From CAWALV01 sp963782965 (lineage in GTDB: Bacteria; Actinomycetota; Actinomycetes; Acidothermales; Acidothermaceae), in contig CAWALV010000002.1 of the NCBI GenBank assembly GCA_963782965.1, positions 1,116,001 to 1,180,000 on the forward strand: a stretch of DNA of 64,000 nt. Reading direction: 5' to 3'. The notes under the pieces were generated by a model. The model was not told where the DNA came from. It saw only the letters and a list, made by a program, of their open reading frames with translations, and did no database searches. Made by a program: the position numbers and the translations under genes. Below are positions 26,154-35,532 of this stretch, piece by piece (the first letter of the stretch is position 1; each line of letters starts with the position of its first letter).

Positions 26154-27038
26154 CTATCGCGCGTTCATCTCGCACCAGTCGATCAAGGTGTCGAAGTATC
26201 CCGGTGCGTAGACGGGCCCGACTCGCAGCCGGTGATCGGCATTGGGAAACACGGCGGTTCGGATGACCGTGGCTGCAAGGTCGCGCAGTATCGATTCGCT
26301 TTCGCGCGCCGGCGTGAGGTCATCATCTTCGCCGAAGATCGCGAGCGTGGGGACGGCCAGATCACGAAGATCGCTGGTTGGGTCGTACGCGGCCCAGGCG
26401 GTGAACTGCGCCCACGTCTGCTGGGTCAGTTCGAAGTTCTCGGCGGCGAGTGCAGCGCGGGTCGCCTCATCGGCGGCATCCGTGAGGACGCGCTGAGCCT
26501 GGGCGCGCGAGCCGCCGCTCGCGGCGAGCTGCGCGAGTCGTTCGAACGATCTCGCAGCGGTACTTTCATCGACACCCGCTCTGATCTGCGCGTAGAGCTC
26601 CGCGCGCTGAAATGACACGGCGGGACAGGAGTTCAAGATCAGGTGCCGAGGTGTTGCGAGCCGCCCCGCTACGCGCAACGCGACCCATCCGCCTTCACTG
26701 TGACCGAGTAGGCCGACGTTCTCGCCGACTACGGCTGGGTGGTCGCGCAGGAGCGTGAGGGCGGCCGCGGCGTCGGCTGCAAGCACGTCGACACCGGCTG
26801 TTGCCCAACCACCCGACGATGCGCCGGCACCTCGCTTGTCGTAGGCGAGCACCGCAACCCCGGCCGCGACGAGGCGGCTGCCAAGGTCATCAAAGAACCC
26901 GCCGTTGGGGCGATCGGATCGCCCCGAACCGCCAACCAGCACGAGTCCTGGCGAGCCCACCGCATCCTGTCGTGGGACAGTCAACGATCCAACGAGTTCG
27001 ACACCGTCGCTGGCGGTGAAGCGCACGTCCTCAGGCAT
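26154..27038 (-). CDS. alpha/beta hydrolase (dienelactone hydrolase/BAAT-like)
   Basis: 294 aa cytoplasmic alpha/beta hydrolase. Starts MPEDVRFTASDGVELVGSL, then LVLVGGSGRSDRPNG (oxyanion region), YDKRGAGASSG, nucleophile elbow GHSEGG near residue 113, Asp in FGEDDDLTP near 240 and His in FPNADHRL near 270: a full catalytic triad. Substrate not predictable. Single gene between the HTH/PAS-EAL pair and the IS110 element. Confidence 0.85.
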   Translation of the reverse strand: MPEDVRFTASDGVELVGSLTVPRQDAVGSPGLVLVGGSGRSDRPNGGFFDDLGSRLVAAGVAVLAYDKRGAGASSGGWATAGVDVLAADAAAALTLLRDHPAVVGENVGLLGHSEGGWVALRVAGRLATPRHLILNSCPAVSFQRAELYAQIRAGVDESTAARSFERLAQLAASGGSRAQAQRVLTDAADEATRAALAAENFELTQQTWAQFTAWAAYDPTSDLRDLAVPTLAIFGEDDDLTPARESESILRDLAATVIRTAVFPNADHRLRVGPVYAPGYFDTLIDWCEMNAR

Positions 27039-27276
27039 ATGCGTAGTCTGCCCGCGTCATCGCCCCGGTGCCGCGGAGGGGCCGCTCCGCGCCGAAACTT
27101 CCGCATCCCCGGGGCGCGCCAACGCGGGCACTACCGAACGCTCGCCCAGCGGCTTCTAGTTGCATTGACGTCGGATCGGGCCTTGGCCAAGGCTCGGTTC
27201 AGGTGGTCGGGGTGGTCGCTCGTTTGCGGCTGTCCACGTGCGTCGTGTGACTCTCATTTGGCATGCGCCGCCCCGG

Positions 27277-27377
27277 CCGCCGTCGGCGGGAGAGGCTGAA
27301 GAAGGGAATGCTCTGCTGGTAGAAGCGGTGCCCTCCTGCCCTGTCATCAACGACTCGGCGAACAGGAGAGGTGGCGC
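27277..27377 (+). ncRNA. structured left end of IS110 (candidate bridge RNA region)
   Basis: IS110-group elements are known to encode their guide ('bridge') RNA in the left non-coding end. Here CCGCC (27277-27281) pairs with GGCGG (27285-27289), and CTCCTG (27333-27338) pairs with CAGGAG (27363-27368) around a 24-nt loop that could be a binding loop. The second stem also covers the AGGAG ribosome-binding site of the transposase. Assignment rests on position and these helices only. Confidence 0.4.
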
Positions 27378-28562
27378 ATGGCAGACGACCTTCACGTCGT
27401 TATCGGAATGGACCCGCACAAGCGCACGGTGACGATCGAGGCGATGGCACCGGATGAGACGGTGCTGGATGCGCGACGGTTTACCACGGACGCGGCGGGC
27501 TTCGCCGCCATGCTCGACCACTGTCGAGTGTGGCCGGATCGGGTGTGGGCGGTCGAAGGATGCGAGGGCATCGGCAAGCACGTCGTGCTGCGGCTGCTCG
27601 ACGCCGGTGAGCAAGTCATCGACGTCCCGGCGAAGCTGTCGGCGCGGATGCGGGTCTACGCCACCGGACAGGGCCGCAAGACCGACGACACCGACGCGCA
27701 CTCGATCGCGCTCGTCGGTGTCCGGATGGCAGGGCTGCGGCAGGTTGTGAACGACGAGCAGCTGGAGGTTCTGCGGCTGCTCGTCGACCGCAGGCGGCGG
27801 ATCGGGGAGGACCACACCCGGATGGTGTGCCAGCTGCATGTCCTGTTGCTGCAGCTGATCCCGGGCGGAGCGAAGAGGGACCTTTCCGCCGCCCAGGCCC
27901 GCGCCCTCCTCGCCGGCATCCGCCCGAACGACCTGGCGGGCAAAACCTGCAAGCGGGTCGCGATGGAACTCGTGGTCGACCTCGAACGCCTCTACACGCG
28001 TAAAAAGCAGGCCAACAAGGAACTCGTCGAACTCGTCAAGGCCACCGGCACCCGCCTGCTCGGCCTGCATGGGATCGGCCCGTCCGGCGCCGCCCGGCTG
28101 CTCGTCGAGGTCGGCGACGTCACCCGTTTCCCCACTCGCGGTCACTTCGCCTCATGGACCGGCACCGCCCCCGTCGACGCGTCCTCAGGTGACAACGTCC
28201 GGCACCGGCTCTCCCGCGGCGGGAACCGGCACATCAACCAAGTCCTGCACATCATGGCCGTGGTCCAGCTCCGCAACGACACCGAAGGCCGCCGCTACTA
28301 TGACCGGAAAGTCGCCACGGGCAAGACCCCGAACGAGGCCATGCGCTGCCTCAAACGACGCCTCGCCGACATCGTCTACCGGACCATGCTCGACGACATA
28401 GTCGCTGAGCAGGTGAGCACGAGGACGGGCCCGGGAGGACACCGGGGAGCGTCACGTCAATCCAGCGCGGCTGGCTCGCATCCCCACACCAGCTCTTCGG
28501 ATCAGTCACTTCCCGGACCCGCCAAACCGAAGCGTAAACCCCGGCTCCGCAACGCCTCTTGA
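27378..28562 (+). CDS. IS110 family transposase (DEDD recombinase)
   Basis: 394 aa. The N-terminal RuvC-like domain shows VIGMDPHKRTVTIEA (first Asp), AVEGCEGIG (Glu) and GRKTDDTDAHSIAL (Asp pair). The C-terminal Transposase_20 domain shows LHGIGPSGAARLLVEVGD, SWTGTAPVDASSGD (with the Ser used for strand exchange in this family), RLSRGGNRHIN and the closing ALRCL-like helix (NEAMRCLKRRLADIVYRTM). Full length for the family and intact, so probably functional. AGGAG lies 9 nt before ATG. Confidence 0.95.
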   Translation: MADDLHVVIGMDPHKRTVTIEAMAPDETVLDARRFTTDAAGFAAMLDHCRVWPDRVWAVEGCEGIGKHVVLRLLDAGEQVIDVPAKLSARMRVYATGQGRKTDDTDAHSIALVGVRMAGLRQVVNDEQLEVLRLLVDRRRRIGEDHTRMVCQLHVLLLQLIPGGAKRDLSAAQARALLAGIRPNDLAGKTCKRVAMELVVDLERLYTRKKQANKELVELVKATGTRLLGLHGIGPSGAARLLVEVGDVTRFPTRGHFASWTGTAPVDASSGDNVRHRLSRGGNRHINQVLHIMAVVQLRNDTEGRRYYDRKVATGKTPNEAMRCLKRRLADIVYRTMLDDIVAEQVSTRTGPGGHRGASRQSSAAGSHPHTSSSDQSLPGPAKPKRKPRLRNAS

Positions 28563-28632
28563 CACAGAAGGGAGCCATTTGCGTGCGTGGTCGGCCGACC
28601 AGCGTCCGAAACGGATCGGGTCCGGTGAATCA

Positions 28633-29061
28633 CTAACGGGGCCGTTGCCACCACTGCCAGTCGGGAGGCGGCGGCGGCCAATCCGGCGGTGGCGACCAAC
28701 CAGCGGTCGGACGCCAACCCGCGGGCGGGGTTGGCCAGTTGGGTGGTGGCGTCCAGTGCTTTGCGGGCCGTCGGTTGCGACTGAGCCCGATACTCCCAAT
28801 AACGACGCCGGCTAGGCCAGAGACGAGCATGGTGATTCGCTCCGGCTGCTGACGGCGGCCGCATTCGTTGACTAGCCCGACGGGGTAACCGGGTCCCGGA
28901 TCGGACGGCGCAAAATCCCCGAGCTGGGGTGAGCATGTTCGTCGTACGCCGTTGTAGGTCACGGATCGCGGCCAGAGCGGGGCGACGATGGCAACGAGAA
29001 GCAGGGCCGCACCGATGCAGATCAGTGCCTTCGGGGTGCGCCGAGGATCCCGCGCAGACAT
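28633..29061 (-). CDS. two-helix membrane protein with Trp/Pro-rich tail
   Basis: About 142 aa from ATG 29061 (MSARDPRRTPKAL). Helix 1 ALICIGAALLLVAIVAPLW, a short extracellular loop with two Cys (RRTCSPQ, NECGRRQ), helix 2 ITMLVSGLAGVVIGSIGL, then a cytoplasmic tail with repeated PPxxWPxPPxGW units ending in DWQWWQRPR. Such Pro/Trp tails occur in actinobacterial membrane proteins (DUF2510-like) but no function is assigned. Lies just downstream of the IS110 right end. Confidence 0.6.
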   Translation of the reverse strand: MSARDPRRTPKALICIGAALLLVAIVAPLWPRSVTYNGVRRTCSPQLGDFAPSDPGPGYPVGLVNECGRRQQPERITMLVSGLAGVVIGSIGLSRNRRPAKHWTPPPNWPTPPAGWRPTAGWSPPPDWPPPPPDWQWWQRPR

Positions 29062-29189
29062 GGGCACAGTCTCGCCTACCGCGAACGGATTGACGTCGTT
29101 CCGCGCTTGCGCAACATCCGACTTTCGGCATGAGCGAACGAACAGAGCCGTCATTCTGGCGCGGCCAGAACCCTCGAGGCCGCTCGCCG
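29062..29189. other. short gene-free spacer
   Basis: No supported gene or site; separates the Trp-tail membrane protein from the recombinase remnant. Confidence 0.3.
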
Positions 29190-30550
29190 CTAGCCCCGGA
29201 TACGGTTCCGCTGGGACAACACTCCGGCGTGGATGCGCGGCGCCGACCCGGCGCCGGGGCTGATTGCGGCATCAGGATCGCTCGCTTGTGACGGCATCCA
29301 ACGATCCGCGCAGCGAAGCGAGCCTACGTCGACCGCTTCCGCCAGACCCAGGTGTGCAACGATCTTGGGCTGGCTGTGCGGCGATCTTGGGCCGCCAGCG
29401 CAAACACTGCCGTGACCTGCGGAAATGCTTTCTCGCGAATACCCCACTAACCCGGACACAATACGAACCGGGGTCCTGGTGGGCACTCGGAAGGTGGGGT
29501 GGATGGCCTGTCGGCTGTCCACCCTTACTTCTTCGACGAGTTCGCGTAGCAGTGCCTTGTATGCGGGCGGGTCGGTGGCGTCGCGGCTGAAGACGTCTTC
29601 GATGCAGTCTCGGATCTGGTCGAGGTCGACGTCGTCGGCTGCGCCGCAGCTTTGATCGTCGGCCGTCTCCATTTCCACGGCGAGTTCCGCGCGGCGGCAG
29701 CGTAGGTCGGTGATCGCCGTGGCCAGGGTGCGCAGGCGGTCGCCGCAGGCCGTCTCGGGCAGGGTGCCGGCTTCGAAGGCGAGTAGGTAGCGTTCGACGG
29801 CTTCTTCGCCGCGCCGGATTCTCTTGGTCGACTTGGTCGAGTTGTTCTTGGATGCGCGGTCGCTGGTTGGCTTGTGAGGTTGCCCAGCGGTCGAGGGCTT
29901 GTTCGAGTAGTGGCTGGTTTCTGTAGGTATCGCGGAGGGCGGCGAGGACGGCGTCTTCGAGTTGGTCGGCGGGGAGCCGGTCGGCGTCGCAGCGGTCGGG
30001 TCCGTAGCGTTGGCGGGTGAAGCAGCTGTAGTAGCGGTAGCGCTTGGCGCGGCCGGTGGCGGCGGTACCCATGTAGGTCTGGCCGCAGCGGTTGCAGCGG
30101 ATCAGCCCGGTCAGCAGGTATTCGGTGGGGTTGGAGGCGCGGCGGGGGTAGGCCTCGCCGCGTTCGGTCAAGAGTTGGCTGGCGGCGTCGAAGAGGGCGG
30201 GGTTGACGAGCGCCTTGTGAGGTGCCGGGTGCCAGGTGCCGCGGAAGAAGGCTTCGCCGAGGTAGGTGCGGTTGCGCAGCACGGTGTAGACGGATTGGTC
30301 GCTCCACGGGCGGCCGGATCGGGTGCGGTATCCGCGCTCGTTCAGCCACGCTGCGACCGCGCGGGCACCGAGTCGCCTGCGTGCGTACAACTCGAAGATG
30401 GTCGGCACCAGCGGAGCTTCGCTGCCGACGGGCTGCAGCTGGCCGCTGTCGGGATCACTGCGGTAGCCGTAGGGGTGGCTGCCGGAAGTCCAGGCGCCGC
30501 CCTGGCGTCCATTGTGCTCTGTATCGATAAAGACACGGCGCGAAATCCGC
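29190..30550 (-). pseudogene. large serine recombinase remnant (N-terminal truncation plus frameshift)
   Basis: Read on the minus strand from about 30550: HPYGYRSDPDSGQL, PTIFELYARRRLGARAVAAWLNERGYRT (Recombinase domain), RNRTYLGE, then a zinc ribbon (IRCNRCGQTY ... YYSCFTRQRYGPDRCDADR) and a coiled coil. At about 29820 the frame shifts by one base and continues as IRRGEEAVERYLLAFEAGTLPETACGDRLR to VRIVSGLVG. The N-terminal resolvase domain with the catalytic Ser is missing: an in-frame TAG lies just above the first recombinase residues. Dead integrase/transposase of an old mobile element. Confidence 0.85.
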
Positions 30551-30655
30551 TAAGTGAGCGCCAAGGATGGCATCCGCTGCCGCGAGTCTTCCCAATACAG
30601 TTGGCGCGCGGCTACTTTGATCGCACGCTGCGGCGGCCCGCCGCACCAAACGGGG

Positions 30656-32659
30656 ATGGGGATGGCCGCTGTGACGCGCAGTCTCAGAGCTTCTATTCGA
30701 TCACGCGCAACACTTGTCGGGACGGCGACGCTGGTGGCGCCGCTCGCCGTGCTCGTGCCGGTGTTCTCGATACCGGCCGCGGCAGCGACAACGTATGCGG
30801 TGACCTCGACGATCCCCGTAGCCCAGGAGCAAGGCGGCGGTTCGATCGCCGTCGACTCACCAACACAACGCGCCTACGTCACGAGCTACGACGGCAACAG
30901 CGTCACAGTGATCAACACTGCTAACAACACCGTCGTCACGAGCATTGCGGTCGGAAGCCATCCGAACGGGGTCGCCATCGACACGCTCCCGAACCACGTG
31001 ATCGCCGGCATGGCACAAGCGAACGCCGTCAACCGCCCGGCGATCGTGCCACCACCGGTCGTCCAGACAGCACCGACGGTGTTCGTCGGCAACTTTGGCG
31101 GTCAGTCGATCTCGGTGATCGACAGTTCGACCAACCAGGTCGTCGCAACCGTGCAGATCCCCCACAACTCACCGATGGCGCTTGCCGTTGACCCGACATC
31201 CCACACGCTCTACGCCGCAGGCACCGCGGACAACGTCCCGAACGCGGGCTACGCATCAACGATCGACGAGGTGCACCGCACGTGGACCAGCAGCACGGGC
31301 ACAACGGGTGTCTACCAGCACGCCGCGATCGACACGAGCAGCCACAAGCTCTTCGTCACCGGTTGCTGCCTCGACAAAATGTGGACCTTTCAGTTTCCGG
31401 CGACGTCGAGCGCGCCCATCCCGGGCACCGGCGGCGTGGCCGTGAACTCGACCACCCACATGGCCTACGTAGCCAATGAGAGCACGACGGCCGGCGCAGT
31501 GTCGGTCGTGGACGGATCGACGAACGCCATCAGCGCCACCGTGCCGGTCGGCTCGAAGCCGGACGGGATCGCCGTCGATGCGAGCGCCAACACGGTCTAC
31601 GTTTCGAACGGCCCGGACGGCACCGTTTCCATCATCAATGCTGCGACGAACACGGTCACCGCCACCGTTCCGGTCGGTACTTCGCCCGACGCGATCGCCG
31701 TCGATGCCGCCACCCACACCGCGTATGTGCTGAACCGCGGCAGCAACACCGTCTCGGTCATCACCCGCACGGTGACGGGGCCTGTGACCCGACTGGCCGG
31801 TTCCGACCGGTTCGCGACCGCCGTGGAGATCTCGAAGGCGAAGTTTCCGACCGGCAACGCAGGCGCCGTGGTGCTGGCCCGAAGCGACGACTATCCCGAC
31901 GCGCTGGTCGGCGCGCCGCTCGCTGCAGCAAAGAACGCGCCGCTGCTGTTGACGTCGGGTACGTCGCTGCCTGCAGCCACGAAGGCTGAGATCCAGCGCG
32001 TGTTGCCTTCCGGGCGGCCGGTTTATGTGTTGGGCGGTCCGAACGCGGTGCCGACGAGCATCGACACCGAACTGACCGGGCTCGGCTACACAGTCACGCG
32101 ATACTTCGGCGCCACCCGGTACGCCACGGCCGTGAAGGTCGCCGATGCGCTCGGCGATCCGGGCACCGTGCTGTTGGCGACGGGCACTAACTTCCCCGAC
32201 GCCCTTTCGGCGGGCGTGGCCGCGGTGAAGGCAGGCGGGGTCGTGCTGCTGACGAGCGGCGGCGCGCTGCCGAGCGAGACGGCGGTGTACCTGTCCGCCC
32301 ACCCCGGCACGGTCTATGCCGTCGGCGGCCCAGCCGCCACGGCCGACCCCTCGGCGACAGCCATCGTCGGCGCAGATCGCTTCGAGACGGCCGTCGATGT
32401 CGCGACGAAGTTCTTCACCGGGTCGGCGACGATTGGCTTCGCGACCGGGCTCTCCTTCCCCGACGCCCTCTCGGGTGGCGCCTTGCTCGGCCCTGCCGGC
32501 GGACCGCTCCTCTTGGTGTCGACATCGAGCGTGCCGTCTTCGGTGACCAACTACCTCGCTCTCACGCACGCGACGATCACGCAGGGATACCTGTTCGGTG
32601 GCCCGAACACGGTGTCGGCGTCGGTCGCCGATTCCCTGAACATCGCGCTCGGAGGGTAG
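30656..32659 (+). CDS. secreted YVTN beta-propeller protein with three CWB2 cell-wall-binding repeats
   Basis: About 667 aa. ATG 30656 or 30662 gives a normal signal peptide (RATLVGTATLVAPLAVLVPVF, AAAA cleavage), whereas the upstream start does not. Residues 45-380 form a YncE/SMP-30-like propeller with repeated TNxVxATVPVGxxPxxIAVD blades; residues 385-665 carry three cell-wall-binding repeats 2 (GSDRFATAVEIS, GATRYATAVKVA, GADRFETAVDVA, each followed by xxFPDALxxxPLA and a YxxGG unit). In Gram-positives CWB2 repeats anchor proteins to wall polymers. Likely an adhesive or structural envelope protein. Confidence 0.88.
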   Translation: MGMAAVTRSLRASIRSRATLVGTATLVAPLAVLVPVFSIPAAAATTYAVTSTIPVAQEQGGGSIAVDSPTQRAYVTSYDGNSVTVINTANNTVVTSIAVGSHPNGVAIDTLPNHVIAGMAQANAVNRPAIVPPPVVQTAPTVFVGNFGGQSISVIDSSTNQVVATVQIPHNSPMALAVDPTSHTLYAAGTADNVPNAGYASTIDEVHRTWTSSTGTTGVYQHAAIDTSSHKLFVTGCCLDKMWTFQFPATSSAPIPGTGGVAVNSTTHMAYVANESTTAGAVSVVDGSTNAISATVPVGSKPDGIAVDASANTVYVSNGPDGTVSIINAATNTVTATVPVGTSPDAIAVDAATHTAYVLNRGSNTVSVITRTVTGPVTRLAGSDRFATAVEISKAKFPTGNAGAVVLARSDDYPDALVGAPLAAAKNAPLLLTSGTSLPAATKAEIQRVLPSGRPVYVLGGPNAVPTSIDTELTGLGYTVTRYFGATRYATAVKVADALGDPGTVLLATGTNFPDALSAGVAAVKAGGVVLLTSGGALPSETAVYLSAHPGTVYAVGGPAATADPSATAIVGADRFETAVDVATKFFTGSATIGFATGLSFPDALSGGALLGPAGGPLLLVSTSSVPSSVTNYLALTHATITQGYLFGGPNTVSASVADSLNIALGG

Positions 32660-33398
32660 TGGAACACCGCTGCAGGCACGATCACCTACCACGACGCCGA
32701 GCACCTGGGCATCGCCGTCGTCAAGCGCGCGGTCGTCGTTTGCCAGACGGGGCGAGCTTGTGCATGATCCGGCGCACGGTCGCCACACTGTAGGGAGCTG
32801 CGCTACCTCCCATGACCTGCCACACCTCGGCGGCCGTCGCGGTCGTGCGGCCGGTACGGGCCAGTTCGACGAGGGATGTGGTGATCGCGCTGCGGCAGGT
32901 CAATCGGCCAACGACGGTGCCCGTCACACCGACGTCCAAGGGAGGCCCAGCAACTGTCGCGTGGTGGTTCGTATTGTGTGAGGTCACGACCGCTAAGAGG
33001 TTTTCGCAGAATGCGAGACCGTTCTTCGCAGAATGAACTCCTTGTGGGCGCAGCGCCAGCGCTGCTCTGAGTCCACGGGCCCGGTCATAGGGACTCCGCC
33101 AACCGGCCGACACCCGGGTGCTGGGAGCGACGGGAACCGTCGGTGATCAGAGCGGGTTCTGCTGGGCTGCCGATACGGGTCACGGGCAGGCCGGGCAGCC
33201 GGAGGAACCCGCGGGAACTATGGCCCATCGCACCGGGTCGGTAGCGGCACATGACAGCTGAGACCCCCGAGGAAGTTCCGCCAAGCGCCACCCCGCCGAC
33301 TGGCGCGACCAACCTCCTTACAGAACAGCTACGACCCTTCCAGGGATCTTACGAGACAGTTATTGCCAGAAGCCTGGTCTACCGGCACAGTTACAGCC
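32660..33398. other. gene-poor region containing direct-repeat copy 1
   Basis: About 740 nt. A minus-strand frame (32721-33113) includes a segment TAAEVWQVMGGSAAPYSVATVRRIMHKLAP that looks faintly like an HTH, but it has no clear start or ribosome-binding site and the frame runs through the repeat. I do not call it a gene. The notable content is the repeat at 32993-33035. Confidence 0.35.
32993..33035 (+). repeat. 43-bp direct repeat, copy 1 (two 11-bp sub-repeats)
   Basis: Begins CTAAGAGGT and contains TTCGCAGAATG twice, 22 bp apart (33003-33013 and 33025-33035). A related copy in the same orientation is at 37526-37568; 32 of 43 positions match. The paired 11-bp arms resemble recombinase binding sites. 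Confidence 0.6.
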
Positions 33399-34898
33399 AT
33401 GCCTCCCAGGCTCGCAACACCCATCATCGCGTTCGACGAGGCTGGCCTCGGCGAACGGCCCGGCCGCGCCGTCGACGCCGGGCGTGCCCGGCGCGTGGCT
33501 CGCGGTGTCTACACCACCGACACGTCGACGCCGCTCGACCGCGTGGTGCGCGACAACCTGTGGACGATCGTGGCGCATCTGGTTCCTGACGCCGTCATCG
33601 TCGACCGGTCCGCCGGCCCGGCGTTGTTGGAGGGCAATACGCTGTTCGTCGCGTCCGCCGATCGCACCCGCGACGTCGAGCTGCCAGGCTTGCGCGTTGC
33701 TGTCCGTCCGGGGCACGCGGCCTTCGACGACGACATGCCGTGGACGGCGGGGTTGCGCAAGTCGTCGGTGCCGCGGGCGCTCGCTGAGAACCTGGCGCCT
33801 TCGCGCGCGCGGGCGGGCCGCGTCGGCCGCACCTTGACCGACGACGAGTTGGCCACCTGGGTCGCGCAGCTGGCCCAGCAATACCCGCCGGCGCGGCTGA
33901 ACAGGATCCGCGACCGCGCTCGTGAGCTCGCAGACGTCGTAGGGACGGCAGACCGCTTCGGGGTGCTCGATGAGATGATCGCGACGGCGCTGGGGACGGC
34001 ACCTGCACCACGCAGAGGTGGCTTGCTCGGCGCGCTGTCGGCTGGCCGGGCGTGGGACACGGGTAGGTTGGCGCGGTTCGCGCAGTTGGCGGACGAACTT
34101 GCCTCCGGCGCGCTCGATCCGTCGCCTGCCCGGCTTGACATTGCGGCCACTGCGACATTGCGGGAGCAGCCGTTCTTCGAGGCGTACTTCTCCAACTTCA
34201 TCGAGGGCACCGAGTTCACCCTGGAGGAGGCCGTCCACCTCGTCTACGACGGTCAGGTTCCTGCGGCTCGGCCGGCAGACGCTCACGACGTGACGAGCAC
34301 CTACGAGCTCATCAGTGACTCCGACGACGCGCGGGATGTGCCGGCGACGGCGGAAGACTTCGTCGCGCAGCTGAAGCGCCGGCACGCACGCATCATGGCC
34401 GCCCGCCCGGAGAAACGGCCCGGCGAGTTCAAGGAGGAAGCGAACCGGGTCGGGTCATACCAGTTCGTCGAGCCAGCGCTTGTCGAGGCAACTCTTGAGA
34501 AGGGATTCGCCCTTCGCGATCAGATCACGCTCCCCTTCGCGCGGGCAGTGTTCATGATGTTCGTCGTCTCGGAGGTACACCCGTTCGACGACGGCAACGG
34601 CCGAGTGGCGAGACTCGCGATGAACACCGAACTGTCGGCGGCGGCTCAGCAGCGCATCCTGGTGCCGATCATCATCCGCAACGACTACCTCAACGGCCTA
34701 CGTCGACTGTCGCGTGAGGGTGATGCCCGACTGCTTGTCCGGGTGCTCACCGGCGCGTGGTGCTGGTCTTCGCAAGTCGACTTCTCAAGCATCGAGGCAG
34801 CACGCGTTTGGCTGGACCGCACGAACGCCCTCGTCGACGCGGCTGACTCCGAGCGGGAGGGCAAGCACTTGCTGCTGCCCGCTGACCTTTCTGCCTGA
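33399..34898 (+). CDS. Fic-domain protein with N-terminal AbiEi/antitoxin-like region
   Basis: 499 aa from ATG 33399. The C-terminal Fic domain has the complete catalytic motif HPFDDGNGR near residue 393, the signature of enzymes that transfer AMP (or another NMP) to a target hydroxyl. SNFIEGTEF near 264 matches the inhibitory (S/T)xxxE(G/N) helix of class II Fic proteins, so the enzyme is probably self-inhibited. Residues 1-140 (RRVARGVYTTD, VVRDNLWTIVAHLVPDAVIVDRSAG, KSSVPRALAENL) resemble AbiEi-type antitoxin/regulator domains. A hairpin terminator follows. Target unknown. Confidence 0.85.
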   Translation: MPPRLATPIIAFDEAGLGERPGRAVDAGRARRVARGVYTTDTSTPLDRVVRDNLWTIVAHLVPDAVIVDRSAGPALLEGNTLFVASADRTRDVELPGLRVAVRPGHAAFDDDMPWTAGLRKSSVPRALAENLAPSRARAGRVGRTLTDDELATWVAQLAQQYPPARLNRIRDRARELADVVGTADRFGVLDEMIATALGTAPAPRRGGLLGALSAGRAWDTGRLARFAQLADELASGALDPSPARLDIAATATLREQPFFEAYFSNFIEGTEFTLEEAVHLVYDGQVPAARPADAHDVTSTYELISDSDDARDVPATAEDFVAQLKRRHARIMAARPEKRPGEFKEEANRVGSYQFVEPALVEATLEKGFALRDQITLPFARAVFMMFVVSEVHPFDDGNGRVARLAMNTELSAAAQQRILVPIIIRNDYLNGLRRLSREGDARLLVRVLTGAWCWSSQVDFSSIEAARVWLDRTNALVDAADSEREGKHLLLPADLSA

Positions 34899-34948
34899 GG
34901 CGGTCGCTCCACCCGGAAGGCCGTCGCGCACGGGTGCTGGCTTGCGGG

Positions 34949-34979
34949 AGCGCCTCCCCAGCATCGCCGGGGAGGCGCT
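34949..34979 (+). terminator. intrinsic terminator of the Fic gene
   Basis: AGCGCCTCCCC (34949-34959) pairs perfectly with GGGGAGGCGCT (34969-34979), followed by GGTGTTTCT. Confidence 0.75.
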
Positions 34980-35097
34980 GGTGTTTCTGGATCCGCGGCT
35001 CAGGCGACGCACCCCTCGCGATGACTGCGTGAACCCAGCGATGTTCCGCCTGTTGCGTCTTGAGACTGCCTCGGCCAGGCCGGCGTCGTGGCGTGGC

Positions 35098-35367
35098 CTA
35101 CCTGAAGTTCGGGTCGATCTGGGTACTGACCTCGACGACCAGGTCGGCGGGGAAGCCGCCGCGTTCGGCGTGCTCAAGGATCGTCTCGGGCGTCCCGGTC
35201 TCGTGTACGCAGTAGATCTTGTCGCCGGCGACGTAGCTGGTGATCCACCGGTAGGGCACTCCCAGTCCGGCTACGACGTCGTTGGACTTCGCGGTGATGT
35301 CGGCTAGCTCTTCACGAGTGAGGGTGCTGGCGCCGGGAATCTCGCGCTCGATCAGGAAGATGGGCAT
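35098..35367 (-). CDS. DUF4242 (SCO4226-type nickel-binding) small protein
   Basis: 89 aa from ATG 35367, preceded by GGAAAG. MPIFLIEREIPGASTLTREELADITAKSN and YVAGDKIYCVHETGTPETILEHAERGGFP are the characteristic DUF4242 halves, a ferredoxin-like fold; the Streptomyces member SCO4226 binds nickel through His residues. Divergent from the BTAD regulator with a 165-nt shared control region, so that regulator may control it. Confidence 0.85.
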   Translation of the reverse strand: MPIFLIEREIPGASTLTREELADITAKSNDVVAGLGVPYRWITSYVAGDKIYCVHETGTPETILEHAERGGFPADLVVEVSTQIDPNFR

Positions 35368-35532
35368 GGCGCTTTCCTTTCGGTTGAGGCCGGCTGTCCG
35401 GCTGTGGGGAGGAGAGTGGGGCACGGACGTGTGACTGGTCGTGGGACGCCCGATGGTCTGTGTCACTCGTCTGGTCACACGGTGCCCGGGGACGATGTGG
35501 TCGGCCTGGACGCCCGGGGTGAGGGAGGGGAT

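Larger units (their letters stand above)
27255..28581 (+). mobile_element. IS110-group insertion sequence
   Basis: A single IS110-type recombinase gene flanked by about 120 nt of non-coding sequence on the left and under 20 nt on the right. CATTTG occurs at 27255-27260 and again at 28576-28581, about 1.32 kb apart, and may mark the element ends or duplicated core; IS110 elements lack clear terminal inverted repeats, so the ends are estimates. A longer 5' than 3' non-coding end is typical of the IS110 (not IS1111) group. Confidence 0.7.

Noticed and set aside
27156..28145. Long minus-strand open frame across the IS110 gene
   Set aside because: It is antisense to an intact transposase and is open only because of codon composition; no domain or ribosome-binding site.
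31256..32788. 510-codon minus-strand frame opposite the CWB2 gene
   Set aside because: The plus-strand product has a signal peptide and clear repeats; the antisense frame is Arg-rich without domains.
32721..33113. Possible HTH protein on the minus strand
   Set aside because: Only a faint HTH-like segment, no start signal, and the frame passes through a direct repeat.
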